In this document: positions 46,890 to 61,812 of the stretch, piece by piece | Position numbering within the stretch: the stretch's first letter is position 1 | How the letters are laid out: every line of letters begins with the position of its first letter | Assembly (NCBI GenBank): GCA_002007465.1 | Contig: LNAC01000065.1 | Span: forward strand, 1,430,034 to 1,494,033 | Source of the DNA: Ailurus styani | Taxonomy: Eukaryota > Chordata > Mammalia > Carnivora > Ailuridae | DNA: 64,000 nucleotides | Reading direction: 5' to 3' | The notes under the pieces: model-generated | The model's database searches: none | Told to the model about the DNA's origin: nothing | The model's input: only the letters and a program-made list of their open reading frames with translations | Made by a program: the position numbers and the translations under genes

Positions 46890-49094
46890 ATAGCATCTAT
46901 ATTGCAGAAACCAAATGGCTCTAGTTAAGAAGGGAAAGCTCTACTCTATGGAAGAATCATTTTTAGCCCCTAATGAAATTATTGATTCAAGCAAAGCTTA
47001 TCAATTGATGCTTAAACCTCTATGAATGGGGTACTGATTATTCATATGACACCAAAGTAATGGTACTTGGGTTCCTTGCTGGCCGTAAGAGATAAATACA
47101 TTGGTACATTCTTTAGGGCAACTGGCCTGGGCTCTTCAACAAATCGATGTAATAAAAAATGCAACTGTTCTAGGTTAAAAGGTAGATTAAAAACATAACA
47201 ATTAAATAGAACATAGGGTTCCAGATTGGGTTGTGGTTTGTACAAACCAGCTAGAAAGGACATTTTGGGGCCGAATGAGGAAGTTTGAATGTGTAGTAAG
47301 TATCAGATGATATTAAGAAATCATCATTAATTATTTTAAATATGAAAATTTAATTTTTGTCTCTACAGGAAGATGCTCTTATTTTTTTAGACATGCATAG
47401 TGAAGTATTTAAGGCTGTTTCAAGAGTTTGGAACAACAAAGATTTATTTCTAACTATAACTAACACTACCTCAGTGTCCCAGGTCAGCTGTCACTCTCCA
47501 TGTTATCTTCAGTCTGGTGTGCAGGCTGAAAGAGCAGGCCTGTGTTAGCACATTGTTCCAGAAGTAAAATAAAGATGATGAATCAGATCATGACTCAAAA
47601 TGTCAGTTTCACTTCCACTCATATTTATCAGCTAATGCAAGTTAAGTGGCTGAGTCTAGCATCAATGGGGTAGGGTATAATTCTCCCACAGGGTGGAGCA
47701 GTAGAATTATTAGGAAACCAATGACAATGAGAACAAAATATCTAAAATTCCAAATCATAACGAAATTGTTTCTCAGGGAGGAAATTATAATGTTAAATCC
47801 AGATGTTAGAAAGCAGGAGAGACTGAAAATAAATGAACTGAACTTTCAACTGTAGAAACTAGAAAAGAAATAACATATAAACCAAATAAGGGAGAAGGAA
47901 GGAATTAATAAAGATAAGATAGATAATATGAAATAGTAAACCAAAAACAATAGGCTTAAATTCTATGCTTTGACAAGATCAAAACAAAGAAAGCCTTTGG
48001 CAAGTATTATCTAGTAAAGAAAGAAATAAAAAAGACACAATAACATTAGAAATGAAAACAGGATGCAGAGATTTTAAAAAAATTTCTTTGAGGTTAAAAA
48101 ATTTTTACATGCTATCTACAACTTTATTCTGATGACTTAAAAAAATCCAGACTATGAAGAGTGACTTTCTAGAAAAATGCAAATTCCAAAAATAACTCAA
48201 TAAATGAATTTACCAATAATAGCATAAAAAATAGGTAGTCAAAGATCTACCTTCAAAAGAAGAAGTCCATACAGCCCATTAGGGTGAGTACTACCAAGTA
48301 TCTTTAAATGGCAGATAAACTCCATAGGATATGCAATGTTTCATGGCTTAGGAAAGGTAGAAAGCTTACCAAGAGCAGATTATCACTTTTTGGCTGAAGA
48401 TACCATATGACTAAGTTCTGGTCAATGAGATGGCAGAAGAGGGAGAGAGGGGGTGCTTTTGGGAAAGGTTTTCTTCTCCAACAATAAGAAAGGGATATCT
48501 GTGAGGAGACCCTGCTCCTTCCTCCCTGCTTGGGGACCTGTCCCTGTGGACCTGCTGGGACCCTGAGGGAACACATGGCTGACCCACTGAGAATGAGATG
48601 GCACATCTTGGTTTCTCCATGATGTTGTTGAGTGTTGAACCAACTCTGGCACCCCCTACATGAGAAAAACATATTCTTGTTGTACAAACCACTTTTTAAA
48701 AAATTGGTTTTTGTTATAGGCCGCTGAAAACACCCTAACTAAAAAATATGTGGGCTCTCTCAAACTTTAACAGCATAAATACCATAAGCGATATCAATGG
48801 TTTCAGAGCCCAGAAAAAGTGCAAGAGCTTTACAGTTCATTTTGTGTGTATTGGTCATATATGATGCTCATACAACAACTAAATATTTTCATATACCATT
48901 TCTAAAGGGAATTTTTTTCTTTTAAATCCTATGCTGTCATTGGTTTATTGGGCCTTTTCAATGATAAAATAGAGACAGAAACCCCTGTCTTTAAGAAAAG
49001 ATGCCCCAAACAAATTCTTATCTGTGAAGGTGAAGCACATTTTTTTCTGCCAACATAACTTAGAGACAAAACAGAACATACCAATTTCTATATC
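46890..49094. other. Unique, AT-rich intergenic sequence
   Basis: No gene or repeat recognised. The segment at 47.8-48.2 kb is almost entirely A-rich. The overlapping open frames at 48.3-48.7 kb have no familiar domain. Confidence 0.5.
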
Positions 49095-49112
49095 AGTTTT
49101 TCCCTGATGTTT

Positions 49113-49328
49113 TTTTTTTTTTTTTTTTTTTTAAAGATTTTATTTATTTATTTGACACAGAGAGAGAGAGATCACAAATAGGCAGAGAGGCAGGCAGAGA
49201 GACAAGGAGAGGAGGAAGCAGGCTCCCCGCTGAGCAGAGAGCCCGATGCGGGCCTCGATCCCAGGACCCTGAGATCATGACCTGAGCCGAAAGCAGAGGC
49301 TTTAACCCACTGAGCCACCCAGGCGCCC
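49113..49328 (-). mobile_element. Young Can-SINE, minus
   Basis: Perfect 18 bp duplication agtttttccctgatgttt (49095-49112 and 49329-49346). Confidence 0.97.
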
Positions 49329-49346
49329 AGTTTTTCCCTGATGTTT

Positions 49347-52300
49347 TAAAGAGCAGGATGGTTATGGCACTTGTTATGATTATGATTCTTAATTCTTAAG
49401 CTTTTCATTTCTTGTAAAAACTAAAGTGGGATTCTTGACCAAATGGTTATTACAGTAGGTTCATATTTATTGAAGTGTTCATCCATATTTTTATTGATCT
49501 TTCAGCTTCTTCCTGCTTATATAGTGAGGGTGTTAGGTGATTGCTTAGTTTATGGGGCCCGTCTTGTTTGTGTTTCTGTCAGCTGATACAATTCAATGTA
49601 AGGAAGTTAATGAGTTGTTTTCAGTGAGACTCAGCACATTCAATAAGTTTAATAGCTTTAATAGTGTAAAATTTTCTGTTGTTAAAAATAAAAGATATAT
49701 GCCCCATATGAAAATACTAACACTCTCATATCTGTGTTAGGTAAGTGATTGCATGCCAAGGAGAGGGAGATGACTCAAGCAGAGTTTAGGACTCAGGGTC
49801 GTCCAGTCACTGGAGGAAATAGAGGGCAATGATCTTACTAAGGAACTGGGAGGGAAATGCAATTACTAAGGACTCAGGAACAGTGCAAGGGTCAGCCATG
49901 AAGAAGAAAGTAGGCAGATAACTTGGTTACTAGAAACCCGGAAACCAAGGTCAAAGCAGTGGCAGGAAAGAGCAAGACCAACTGTATCCTGAGCCAGTAA
50001 GTTTACCACCAGGGCTTTGGAGACCTCCTGCCCATAAGCATTGTTCCTAGAGCTGGAGGCAATGCTGAGTCAGGGGGTGGGAGGTGGAGGTAGTCAGGAG
50101 TCAAGCAAAAGCTCTAAGCCAAGTTCTTCGCACCAGACAAATGAACTACTTCTTCAGAATCTCAAGTGCAGTCAGAAACGGCTGACAAACTACTGCTAGA
50201 AGAAGACCCATTTAAGTCTAAAAGGAGCTGAATCTGGAAGAAATTATGAAGACCACAAGTCTTGTGTTTAGTGTTTGTAAAGCCCCTTCTGACCCCCAAG
50301 TTAATTACAGTAATCAAAACACATTCATTTGAGAGGGTTGGCTCGTCTGAGAAGTCCAAAGTGCTTGAAAGACATCACCTAATTAAGCCCCACTTACAAA
50401 GACTGGCAGATAAACACCTTGTCCTTACTTCCGGAGGAACTGTTTGAGAATAGGCTCTATTTGTAAATCTGGGCAACACAAAAGGAAATTAATCTCTGCT
50501 GGTATTAGCCTGTTTGAGAAACTCCATCCCTAAAGGCCACAGGTAGCAGGTAGCAATGTCAGCTCAAAAGCCAAACTCTTGGGAATGTCCTGCAAAGGAA
50601 GAACATGGAGACAAGATGGGGACTAAGGCTTGGATTTCACTTTCCTCCTGGCCAATGTGCATCTGTCTTAGAGATAAGAGCCCACCTTTCTATTGCACTG
50701 CCATTGTCTCCCTCAACAACACCTAAAGGACTTGCACTAAAATATTTACTGTGGTCATGAGGTCAAACCTCGGTAAAAATTAAGGTACATCTTTCTTCCT
50801 ACCATTTGCCAAGCTGGGTCAAAGGTCTGCTGTTTGCTTTTCTCTACTTTTCCATTTGTCTTCTCTTTTCCATTTCCTCTCACCTTCCAAGTTTATGTTC
50901 AGTGTGCCTGCCGTCAAGCAGGGGCCCTGGAACCAGTCCCATAGTTTAGGCTAATAGGATTAGAGCAACCCTGTTAAACGCCAGAGCATTTATGCCCCCC
51001 AGAAAAAGAAATAGAAAGGATCCTCAAGGTCCACAGATCTAGTGAGATTAAATTAAAAAAAAAAAAAGCAGCCGTGCTTAACATATGATATAATCACCAG
51101 AATCCCCCTCTTCTTGATACCCCAGATGTGTATCAACTTCATTTGGTTATTTCAGGATGTTTTGTAAACAGGACAGGCAAAATCAAGGAATGGTTAAAAA
51201 CATTTCAGTTGTATTTGTCTCATTTTTTGCATGTGTTTTCCCAAAGGCTTCTTTCTCAAAGGGAGCCTGGAGAGGGGCCTTAATCATCCGTTATCTCTCT
51301 TGCTGCTTCCTGCTCTGTCAGTGGGAACATTGAAATACATGAACACTCCCTGTCCTTTCCTATTTTGTATAACCCACATGCTCAAGAGAGTAAGTTTTCT
51401 GATCTAACTCCACCAGGACTTGGGTGGCATTTGGGAACCCAAGTCCTACCACTCTATGCTATAACTACCTCTCTCTTCCACTTAGATAAAAGGTGGTCTC
51501 TCCTAAGATGTAGAGTGTGCTTTTCTTTCTTTAGCCATTCAGAAAAGCAAGACTGTTTCAAATGTCACCATCAAAACATACTAGCACCGTAAATCTTGTG
51601 TACAGCAGTGGATCAGCTATATATCTTCATGATCACATTAGTCCAAGGGTTCTTAACCCAGGCCTGTGAGTGGGCTTTAAGGAGTCTATTAACTTCCAAA
51701 TTGTGAATGGTACGGCTGGAAGACGTGCCTGGATAGGGTGTGCCAATGGTGGGATGCTGTTTTCTTTTCCTTTCCCAGAAAGCTGAAAATGTAAGGAATG
51801 AGTTAAAAATATGGAAGTTGTGGGAAACCAGTTTTCCTAATCTCTCTTATAATTCTGCCCCCACTCTGAGGTCCATATCTTAGACTTTGCTCTTGCTCTT
51901 AAGGGGGAACCTGGAAATGGAGTGGAAAAGACTGGAGTCAAGACCTCACGTATAGTGAGCCCTGAAAAAATGTTAGTTGAATCAATTAGTGAATGCAAGA
52001 ATGACTTTAGGTTGAAATGCTAGTTTTTAAAGGCATTAAATAGAAGGTTGTAAGATTTATCTCCCCTTTCCTCTCCCTAACAGTATTTGAAATTTCTGAA
52101 TCATGTGTTTGAGAGGAATCTAACTCCATACCCAGGTCAAAAGAGGACTCTCCTGGGCTTGACCCTATCAGCATATCCCATCTCTCTGGCCTTCAGAGTT
52201 GGTTCAGGACATAGTCACAAGTCAGGGCAGTAGGGGGCCAATGAGACTACATTGGGGAGTTCTGTTTAAGCTATTGAGGATGCTGGCTCTCTTTTCTGCT

Positions 52301-54305
52301 GGATCTGAACCTGGAAATATGTAGGCCCAGAAGATTCTGGAAACTAACCCTAAGGTAATGGAACCAATAAGTTGAAAGCAAGAATCCAGGATTTATTTAC
52401 TTCATTTGGGCCCTAGGTCAAACCTTTCCTGAAGTCAGTAAACCTCTGGACTTCAAGCTATATTCACCTGTAAATTCTCCCTATAGTTTAAGTCAATCTG
52501 AGTTTGCTTTCTCTGTCTTGATATGGAAAGATCATTAACTAACATAAACTTTTGTGCTTTGCAGGAAGTTGAAACACAATATGCATTTATGGGGATTTCC
52601 GAACTCCCAGACCATCGTTTAACCAAAAGACCACTTTCCTTATAATATTGCCAGTAAGGCAGTTATATACTTGTACACAATGCATTAGAGATAATGAATT
52701 TGTGTAAAAGTAATTAAGTTATGGTCATAGAGTTAGTCGGTTGTAACACAATAATTAGAATCAAAGAACTTGAATTCCCACGCTCCTGGAGACATTATCA
52801 AGTCTCTTAGGAAATAATGTTGAGATATTGCCTAATGTGACATTTAAATTTTCCCTCATGTTCCTCTTAGTCGGATTGTGACAGATAGTTCCTGCTTAAA
52901 AGAACATAGTCACTTCTCTGACACAATTATTTTCCACTAAAAACAAAACATCAAACTGAAAGGAAAAGAGATTGTTGAAATAATAAGTCAGTTATTTATT
53001 AGTACTGTCAGATAACATAATCCTGGAACTAGAAAATTGGATTCAAGTTCTGAATTGCTCCAACTTTGCCCTAAGAGTTGTCTGGCAGCCACACCAGAAA
53101 CCCACAGCTTATTTGAATAGAGGGAAATGAGTCTTTATCACGATTTGTAAGATACCTTTGTTCAAATAAAGATGGAATATGGATAGATAGAACTTACTAT
53201 TCTTTCAGCCCACATTTCCTTATTCATAGATGGATGCCCTAGACTTCAGGATATGGAAAGAATTTTGTTTACCATCATTACTCCTGACCTCTGAGGGGCA
53301 ACATTTTTTTTATTTATAGAATTTCTTGAGAATCATGATTTCCAGTTTTACAAAAGCCCATGTTAAACGAGTTTCTTGTTTCTTAAACACTGATATTTTT
53401 GGTGGTGAGTGTCTGAGTTGAGGAAACTTTTTTCTGTGACAGAAAGAAGGTCTCACCAGGAGCTGAATGCTCTCTGGTCACTTTATCTACCTCATGAACT
53501 TCCTGTGTAGAATAAATTTCTGTCTCTGAAACTCAATTTTCTCCTCTATTAACAGTGGGACTTATAAACAGTGTAGGAGTCTATGAGCAATCTGATGATC
53601 CCACTAGAATGTCAAGAACTATCATCTGAAACTACACATCCTCTGTGGTGTTCAGTCCTCCATAGTAACAATCAGAAATAAACTGTCACATATAGAATGA
53701 CAATGCTCATGAAAGATTCTTGATTAAGGAATCAAATACCTCAAATTTGGCAGGAACATTTGAGTTTTACAAACAACAATAAAAAAAACCTAGGGCTAAT
53801 TTTTGAGAGTTAGATACTATCAAGTTATGCTGTAAAACAATGATTAAGTATGAGACATTATTCTTAAATCTGTTTTGCCCTATACAAGGAAATACTTCCT
53901 GACCCCTCTTTAGCTAGCACTCTTCATGAAAGAAGGAAATTGAAATTTTTTCAGTGCATGTATTACTTGAGCATATCATATGTGCAAGGGGCCTGACAAT
54001 TCAATAGATGCCTTCACGTGACATGTTTTAGTTTCAAATTTGAGTTAAATTAGCATGCTGCTTTGCAACAGACATATGAAACACCAGACATGGTGAAACA
54101 CCAGTATACCAAAACTCACTGGAGACTGATTGATGGCTTAGCTTTTCCTTTCTTTGACTGAAAGTAGTTTTGTGTTTTTGACAGAAACCTGTGGGTTTAT
54201 AACAATGTTTTTTAGTTAAAAGAAGTAGAAAAATCAATATAAAAAACTAAACAAAGGTATAACAGGCCATCATTATGGTTCTGGCTTCATTTCCACTCCT
54301 TTACT
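49347..54305. other. SINE-free unique stretch of about 5 kb
   Basis: The longest interval in the window without a Can-SINE. I see no exon with splice sites and a familiar protein. A possible old hAT fragment is at about 51.64-51.73 kb. Confidence 0.6.
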
Positions 54306-54328
54306 GAAATAAGCATATATATATATAT

Positions 54329-54529
54329 ATTTTTTTAAGATTTTATTTATTTATTTGACACAGAGAGAGAGATTACAAGTAGGCAGAGAGGCAGGCAGAG
54401 AGACAGGGAGAGGAGGAAGCAGGCTCCCCGCTGAGCAGAGAGACCGATGCGGGCCTCGATTCCAGGACACTGAGATCATGACCTGAGCCGAAGGCAGAGG
54501 TTTTAACCCACTGAGCCACCCAGGCGCCC
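54329..54529 (-). mobile_element. Young Can-SINE, minus
   Basis: Flanks gaaataagcatatat / gaaatgagcatatat. Confidence 0.96.
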
Positions 54530-54770
54530 GAAATGAGCATATATTAAGTTGAACCATATGACATTGCTATCTTCATAGGTCAAAATTTCATTTTGACTCA
54601 CCTAATCGACATCACCTAATACCTTATAACTCAGTTAAGTGTTGATTCTTACCCTATAACTGAAGAACTTTTATCTTTCTTTAGAGAGGAAAAAAAAATT
54701 GGGCAGTTAGGAATTGTGGGTCTCAGAGTTTGTAATGGGAGGAGCCAGTTGAACTAAAGTGCCTTTTCCC

Positions 54771-54976
54771 GGGCGCCTGGGTGGCTCAGTGGGTTAAAGC
54801 CGCTGCCTTGGGCTCAGGTCATGATCCCAGGGTCCTGGGATCGAGGCCCACATCGGGCTCTCTGCTCGGCAGGGAGCCTGCTTCCTCCTCTCTCCTCTCT
54901 CTCTGCCTGCCTCTCTGCCTACTTGTAATCTCTCTGTGTCAAGTGAATAAATAAAAAAATCTTTAAAAAAAATAAT
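54771..54976 (+). mobile_element. Young Can-SINE, plus
   Basis: Flanks aaagtgccttttccc / aaagtgctttttccc. Confidence 0.96.
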
Positions 54977-54999
54977 AAAGTGCTTTTTCCCAACCATTT

Positions 55000-55157
55000 A
55001 ATTTATTTTATTTATTTTTGGGGGGGGCAGAGGGAGAGAGAGAGAATCTTAAGCAGCATGGAGCCTAACGCAGGGTTGGATCTCACAACCCTGAGGTCAT
55101 GACCTAAACCAAAATCAAGAGTTGTATGCTTAACTGACTGAGCCACCCAGCTGCCCC
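55000..55157 (-). mobile_element. Can-SINE, minus, older and shortened
   Basis: Body AATCTTAAGCAGCATGGAGC lacks the middle section. Right end GAGCCACCCAGCTGCCCC. Confidence 0.83.
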
Positions 55158-55361
55158 CCAACCCCTGCAACCCTTTAATTTAAACTATCAAAGTAGTACA
55201 ATGTGTACATTGGTAAAAAATAAAAAATAAAAATGGTACAAAAGGACTAAAAAAGAAAAGTACATGTCTCCTGTCCTCCATCCCACTAGAAAAACATGAC
55301 ATTCATTGAACTCCCTAGGCAATCACTTTAAATCTGTTCTAATTTTATTTCATTTGGTCAC

Positions 55362-55716
55362 TGCTATGGTCTGAATGTTTGTGTCCCCCACTCCCCACCC
55401 AAATCCTTATGTTCAAATCCTGTCCCCTAAGGTGATGGTGTTAGGAGGTGAGGCCTTTGGGAATTGATGAGATCTCGAGGATGGAGCCTAGGACTGTGAC
55501 TAACACCCTCATAAAAGAGGCTCCAGAGGGACCCCTCCCTGCTTGGCCTTGTGAGGTTAAAACTAGATGCTTGCAACCAGGAAGAGGACTTTCCCTCAAT
55601 GCTGGCCCCCTGATCTTGGACTTCTAGCCTCCAAATCTGTGAGAAATAAATTTCTGTTGTCTATAAACCACCCAGTCTATAGTATCTGGCTGTAGTAACC
55701 CAAATAGATTAAGACA
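55362..55716 (+). mobile_element. MST/THE1-like MaLR solo LTR
   Basis: TGCTATGGTCTGAATGTTTG, AGGTGATGGTGTTAGGAGG and a final CAAATAGATTAAGACA fit the MST branch of ERVL-MaLR LTRs. Confidence 0.85.
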
Positions 55717-56004
55717 GTCACTTTCTCCTTAGCTTTTAATAACATGCTTATATACCTTTTCTTTTTGGTCAGTTTTAAACACTATTAACTCCTTGGCAAG
55801 GAAGATGATAAATGAGCTATTTATGTATTATGTCCTACTTCATCCTTCATTTCATATTTTGTTATTATAGTATAATTTTAGTTTAAAAAGACATAGTACT
55901 ATTTAGTATTTACTTTTTCTATTGGGTTATATTTACAACCTTAAAGAAATATATAATATTTTCATTTCCAGCTCCACCATCTTTAAACTCTTAAAATCTC
56001 CCTC

Positions 56005-57598
<1,594 letters not shown>

Positions 57599-57602
57599 TT
57601 AG

Positions 57603-58880
57603 TGATGTCCAGGGGCAAAAAGCAACTCTTGACTGCTCTTACCTTATTATTTATTATGTAAGAGGAAGAGCACATCGAAATTTCCCTTCAACTTTCTTCC
57701 TTCAACTCTCTTCCTTCATAGACCTCTTGACTTGTGTCAACTCCACCACTACTTTTATATTGTTAGAATTTATAACATTCACATTTTGTTCTGTGAATGG
57801 CCATTCAGTTGACACTAAGTATTGAAAGTCAATAAAGTGTAATTATACTATTTTGCTTAGGTAAATAGTATTCACTAGAGAACAAAATGCGTCAGAATAG
57901 AAAAGGCAAATCTATATCACTGGCCCATACCACTGGGAGAGATGCTTCAAACATCAGGATTATATAATTACATTTTCAAATACTCCATTAGAAGCACCAA
58001 ATAATAACACATTTTAGTTTGCTTTATATTCAGAATGCAGTTTCCCTTGCTTTTCATTTTTCCTCTTAACAAAGGAAGCACATGCCTTCACCATATGACT
58101 AAATTTGCCCCGGATCTTGATCCCAGTCTCTGTGGCATGGAATCTACTTTCTGCCTGAGGACATTCTTCTCTAGTTCAGTATCAGTTGCTCTCTTGGTCT
58201 GCTGTACAGCTATCATTCTAGGCCTTCCTTTCATTGGGTTAGGGATTAGTGTTTTTTGGATCTCAGGTTTTTCTGATTCTTGGATTCTTTTTTCTTTTTA
58301 CTGTTTCATCCTTAATTGATTTTTTCAGAAAGAATTTTTGAGATGTGAGCTTTCTGAGTTCTTACATGTCTGAACATGTTTTCATTTTACCCTTACAGCT
58401 GAGTTATAGCTTGGCCAGTTACGATACTCAGCTCCTCAGAACTCTGAAAGCAATGCTCTACTGTCTTCTGGCACTGAGTGCTGTTGATGAGAAGACTAGT
58501 GCCATTAAATTTTTGTTCTGTTGTAGCTGACCTGTCGTTTGTTCTCTGGAGCATTTTAGAATCTTCTCTTAGTACTTAATGTACAATAAAATCACAAGCT
58601 TATGGTGAAGTAGGGGTTGATTTTCCTTTATTTTGCATGGCACTTGGTAATCCCTTTTACTCTGAAGACTCCTATCTTAGCTCTAAGAAATGTTCTATTA
58701 TTGCTCTCATATTTTTCCCCCTCAGTTTTCTTGTCTCCTTCTGGAACTATTAGTTGGCTATTATCCTCCCTAGATTGACCTGATACAGTTTTTCAACTTT
58801 TAAAAATATTTCTTCCCCTTTGTCTTTTTGCTTTACACTTTGGGAGAGTCCACTGACTTTTTCTTTCAGACCTCTGTTGA
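57603..58880. other. Unique intergenic sequence upstream of the pseudogene
   Basis: No gene or recognisable repeat. The first tens of bases may be pseudogene 5' UTR. Confidence 0.5.
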
Positions 58881-58881
58881 C

Positions 58882-59050
58882 TTTTTTTTTTTTAAAGATT
58901 TTATTTATTTATTTGAGAGAGACAAAGAGAGCATAAATGGGGGGGTAGGGAGGGGGAGAGGGAGAGAGACAAGCAGACTCCTTGCAGGACCCTGGGATCA
59001 CAACCTGAGCTGAAGGCAGACACTTAACCACTGAGCCACCCAGGTTTCCC
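58882..59050 (-). mobile_element. Can-SINE, minus, shortened
   Basis: Tail and GA-rich body, then AGGACCCTGGGATCACAACC. The middle is deleted. Confidence 0.87.
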
Positions 59051-59120
59051 TGATTTTTTTAATTACTAGAATTAGTTATATTTTAAATTTACAACAATTC
59101 TTTTTTTTGTCTCTGATTGC

Positions 59121-59160
59121 TATATATATCTATATGTAAATATATAGACATATATATATA
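59121..59160 (+). repeat. (TA)n-rich tract
   Basis: Alternating TATATATCTATATG sequence. Confidence 0.9.
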
Positions 59161-59256
59161 AACTTGTTTTATGGATACACGGGCTTCTCAAATTTTCCTG
59201 AGGTCACTAGAATATAAAAAAGAAAAAAAAGAATTTTGTTTCTCCGAGGTGAGCTT

Positions 59257-59415
59257 TTTTTTTTTAAAGATTTTATTTATTTATTTGACACAGAGAGACA
59301 TCACAAGCAGGCAAAGAGGCAGGCAGAGAGGAGGAAGCAGGCTCGATCCCAGGACCTTGTGATCATGACCTGAGCCAAGGCCAGAGGCTTTAACCCACTG
59401 AGCCACCCAGGCGCT
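59257..59415 (-). mobile_element. Can-SINE, minus, internally deleted
   Basis: Duplication cgaggtgagctt (59245-59256 and 59416-59427) although the body is about 40 bases short. Confidence 0.94.
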
Positions 59416-59474
59416 CGAGGTGAGCTTCTTTTTAAATAGTTCTTTTGAAAATTATTAAAACTATACCTTCTTTT

Positions 59475-59679
59475 GGGGCACCTGGGTGGCTCAGTGGGTT
59501 AAAGCCTCTGCCTTTGCTCAGGTCATGATCTCAGGATCCTGGGATCAAGCCCTGCATTGGGCTCTCTGCTCAGCAGGGAGCCTGATTCCTCCTCTCTCTC
59601 TCTCTGACTCTCTGCCTACTTGTAATCTCTCTTTCTGTGTCAAATAAATAAATAAAATCTTTAAAAAAAAAAACACAAA
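59475..59679 (+). mobile_element. Young Can-SINE, plus
   Basis: Perfect 18 bp duplication aaaactataccttctttt (59457-59474 and 59680-59697). Confidence 0.97.
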
Positions 59680-59852
59680 AAAACTATACCTTCTTTTGGT
59701 TATTTTTCAACCAGGTGAACCAGAAAAATGTGTATCAGGAAAATTGCCTAACCTTTGCTCCATTAAAGAAAAACCAAGTTCTGTTATGGAAAATTTCAAA
59801 ATATTAGGAACTCCATGGACTCACCCAGCTTCAATAAATATCAACTTTCTCT

Positions 59853-60045
59853 TTTTTTAAATTTTATTTTTATTTATTAGAGAGAGAAAGAGTGAGAGAG
59901 AGCATGAGAGGGGAGAAGGTCAGAGGGAGAAGCAGACTCCAACATGGAGCTGGGAGCCGGATGTGGGACTCGATCCCAGGACTCCAGGATCATGACCTGA
60001 GCCGAAGGCAGTCGCTTAACCAACTGAGCCACCCAGGCGCCCCTC
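59853..60045 (-). mobile_element. Can-SINE, minus, with AT-rich extension
   Basis: A complete SINE whose left flank tatcaactttct recurs (as aatcaactttct) only at about 60118, beyond a 70-base AT-rich block. The insertion therefore includes that block. Confidence 0.85.
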
Positions 60046-60116
60046 ACCTTTTTTAAAAAATAATAAAAAATTAAAAAATTAAAAAATTTTTTTTAATTTA
60101 AAAAATTAAAAAAAAA
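60046..60116. repeat. AT-rich block with AAAAAATT units
   Basis: Repeated AATTAAAA and its complement form a partly self-complementary run on the 5' side of the SINE. Confidence 0.85.
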
Positions 60117-60173
60117 ATCAACTTTCTGCCATACTTGTTTCACCTATACCTTCACTTTCTCCTGTAAATTTTT

Positions 60174-60365
60174 TTTTAAGATTTTATTTATTTATTTGAC
60201 AAAGAGAGACATAGCAAGAGAGGGAACACAAGCAGGGGGAGTGTGAGAGGAAGAAGTAGGCTTCCGCTGAGTAGGGAGCCCGATGCGGGGCTCCATCCCA
60301 GGACCCTTGGGATCATGACCTAAGCCCAAGGCAGATGCTTAACTACTGAGCCACCCAGGTGCCCT
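60174..60365 (-). mobile_element. Can-SINE, minus
   Basis: Flanks cctgtaaattttt on both sides (60161-60173 and about 60367). Confidence 0.95.
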
Positions 60366-60788
60366 TCCTGTAAATTTTTATAACCAAATTATCAAGTAGT
60401 TCACATTGAGTTGGTCGTTTGAATTTATTTTTCATTTAGTAAATTGTCCCGTTATATCATATCATACACTTTTCGAAGTCACCTAATCCAGTGAATGACA
60501 GTATTAAAAATTATAGCCAAAAATTCCGACCATTTAACAGAGTACTTTCTATGCCGTATACTATGTCACGTTTTACAAACACACTGGTTCATTTAAGATG
60601 ATTGATAATGCAGGTGTCTACTTTTTAATCTGCAAAGGGTGTAGAGATGTTGTTTGTTAAAGGATTAGTAAAAGCATTCAACATGAAAACTAATCTGTGG
60701 ACAAGGACTTTTTCTATAAAGAGAAGTATGTGTTCATGACCTTATTTCTTGGATACAATAAAATGCCAACACAATTGTAGCTGCTTTT

Positions 60789-60996
60789 TTTTTTTTTTTA
60801 AACATTTTATTTATTTATTTGACACAGAGAGAGAGGGATTACAAGTAGGCAGAGAGGCAGGCAGAGAGAGAAGAGAGAGGAGGAAGCAGGCTCCCTGCCG
60901 AGCAGAGAGCCCGATGCGGGCCTCGATCCCAGGACCCTGAGATCATGACCTGAGCCCAAGGCAGCGGCTTTAACCCACTGAGCCACCCAGGCGCCC
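60789..60996 (-). mobile_element. Young Can-SINE, minus
   Basis: Perfect duplication tgtagctgctttt (60776-60788 and 60997-61009). Confidence 0.97.
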
Positions 60997-61389
60997 TGTA
61001 GCTGCTTTTATAAGAAAGAACTATTTCTAAGGAAATCTTAATATCCTCCTAGGGACAAACAATGGCCTCTCGGTGATTTAGTATCAAAGTCACATCAGTT
61101 ATAACACCAAATTATAAATAAGATGTTGCTATAAGAACCCAAATATTTTTTTCTGTACACATGATTCTAAGATTCAGGAATAAACTAACAGTTTTAGCAA
61201 ATTAAGAGCCAAAAGATCTTGTTTATGCCCATAGAAGGCAGAAAATGGATTCTGCTGACTGGAGAAAATACTCACCCAAGTGCCCCACAACCGTTTTCTT
61301 CTCTCATTTTCTCTCATTCCACCTCATTCAGCTTTGTGAAGTTTCCCCAGAGCTCTGCCATCATTCACCGGGGAACCAGTACTACGTAG

Positions 61390-61612
61390 TTGGAGGAAAG
61401 ATGGGGATTTGAATCAATGTACTATTGCTTGATAGCTTTTTGACCAGGGCGAAGTTACTTCATTTCTCTAAACCTCGGTTTCCTCATTTACAAAATTAGA
61501 GAAACAATATCTCCCTCTTAGGGTATTAGTAAAGATTAAGGAATACATCACACTAAGCAAGTAGTAGGGCCTAGGCCTTAACTATGTATAAATGATCATT
61601 ATTATTCCCGTG
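61390..61612 (+). mobile_element. MIR, sense
   Basis: GACCAGGGCGAAGTTACTTC, TCTCTAAACCTCGGTTTCCT and CTCTTAGGGTATTAG. Confidence 0.82.
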
Positions 61613-61639
61613 GGATTCATAGGTATCCTCTACAGGTAG

Positions 61640-61812
61640 GGTGGCAAGATTTAGCAAATAAAAATACAGGATATCCAGGTAAATTTGAATTTCAGGAAGA
61701 TGATAATTTTTTAGTCTAACTATATTCCAAGTATTGCACAGAATATACTTATACTGAAAAATTATCCATTGTCTATCTGAAATTCAAATTTAAGTGGGAA
61801 TCCTGGCAAAAT
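61640..61812. mobile_element. Palindromic MITE
   Basis: The left half contains TCCAGGTAAATTTGAATTTCAG and the right half its approximate complement CTGAAATTCAAATTTAAGTG. The centre is also self-complementary (AATTTTTTAGT / ACTGAAAAATT). A known class of long-hairpin mammalian DNA fossils; family name uncertain. Confidence 0.7.
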
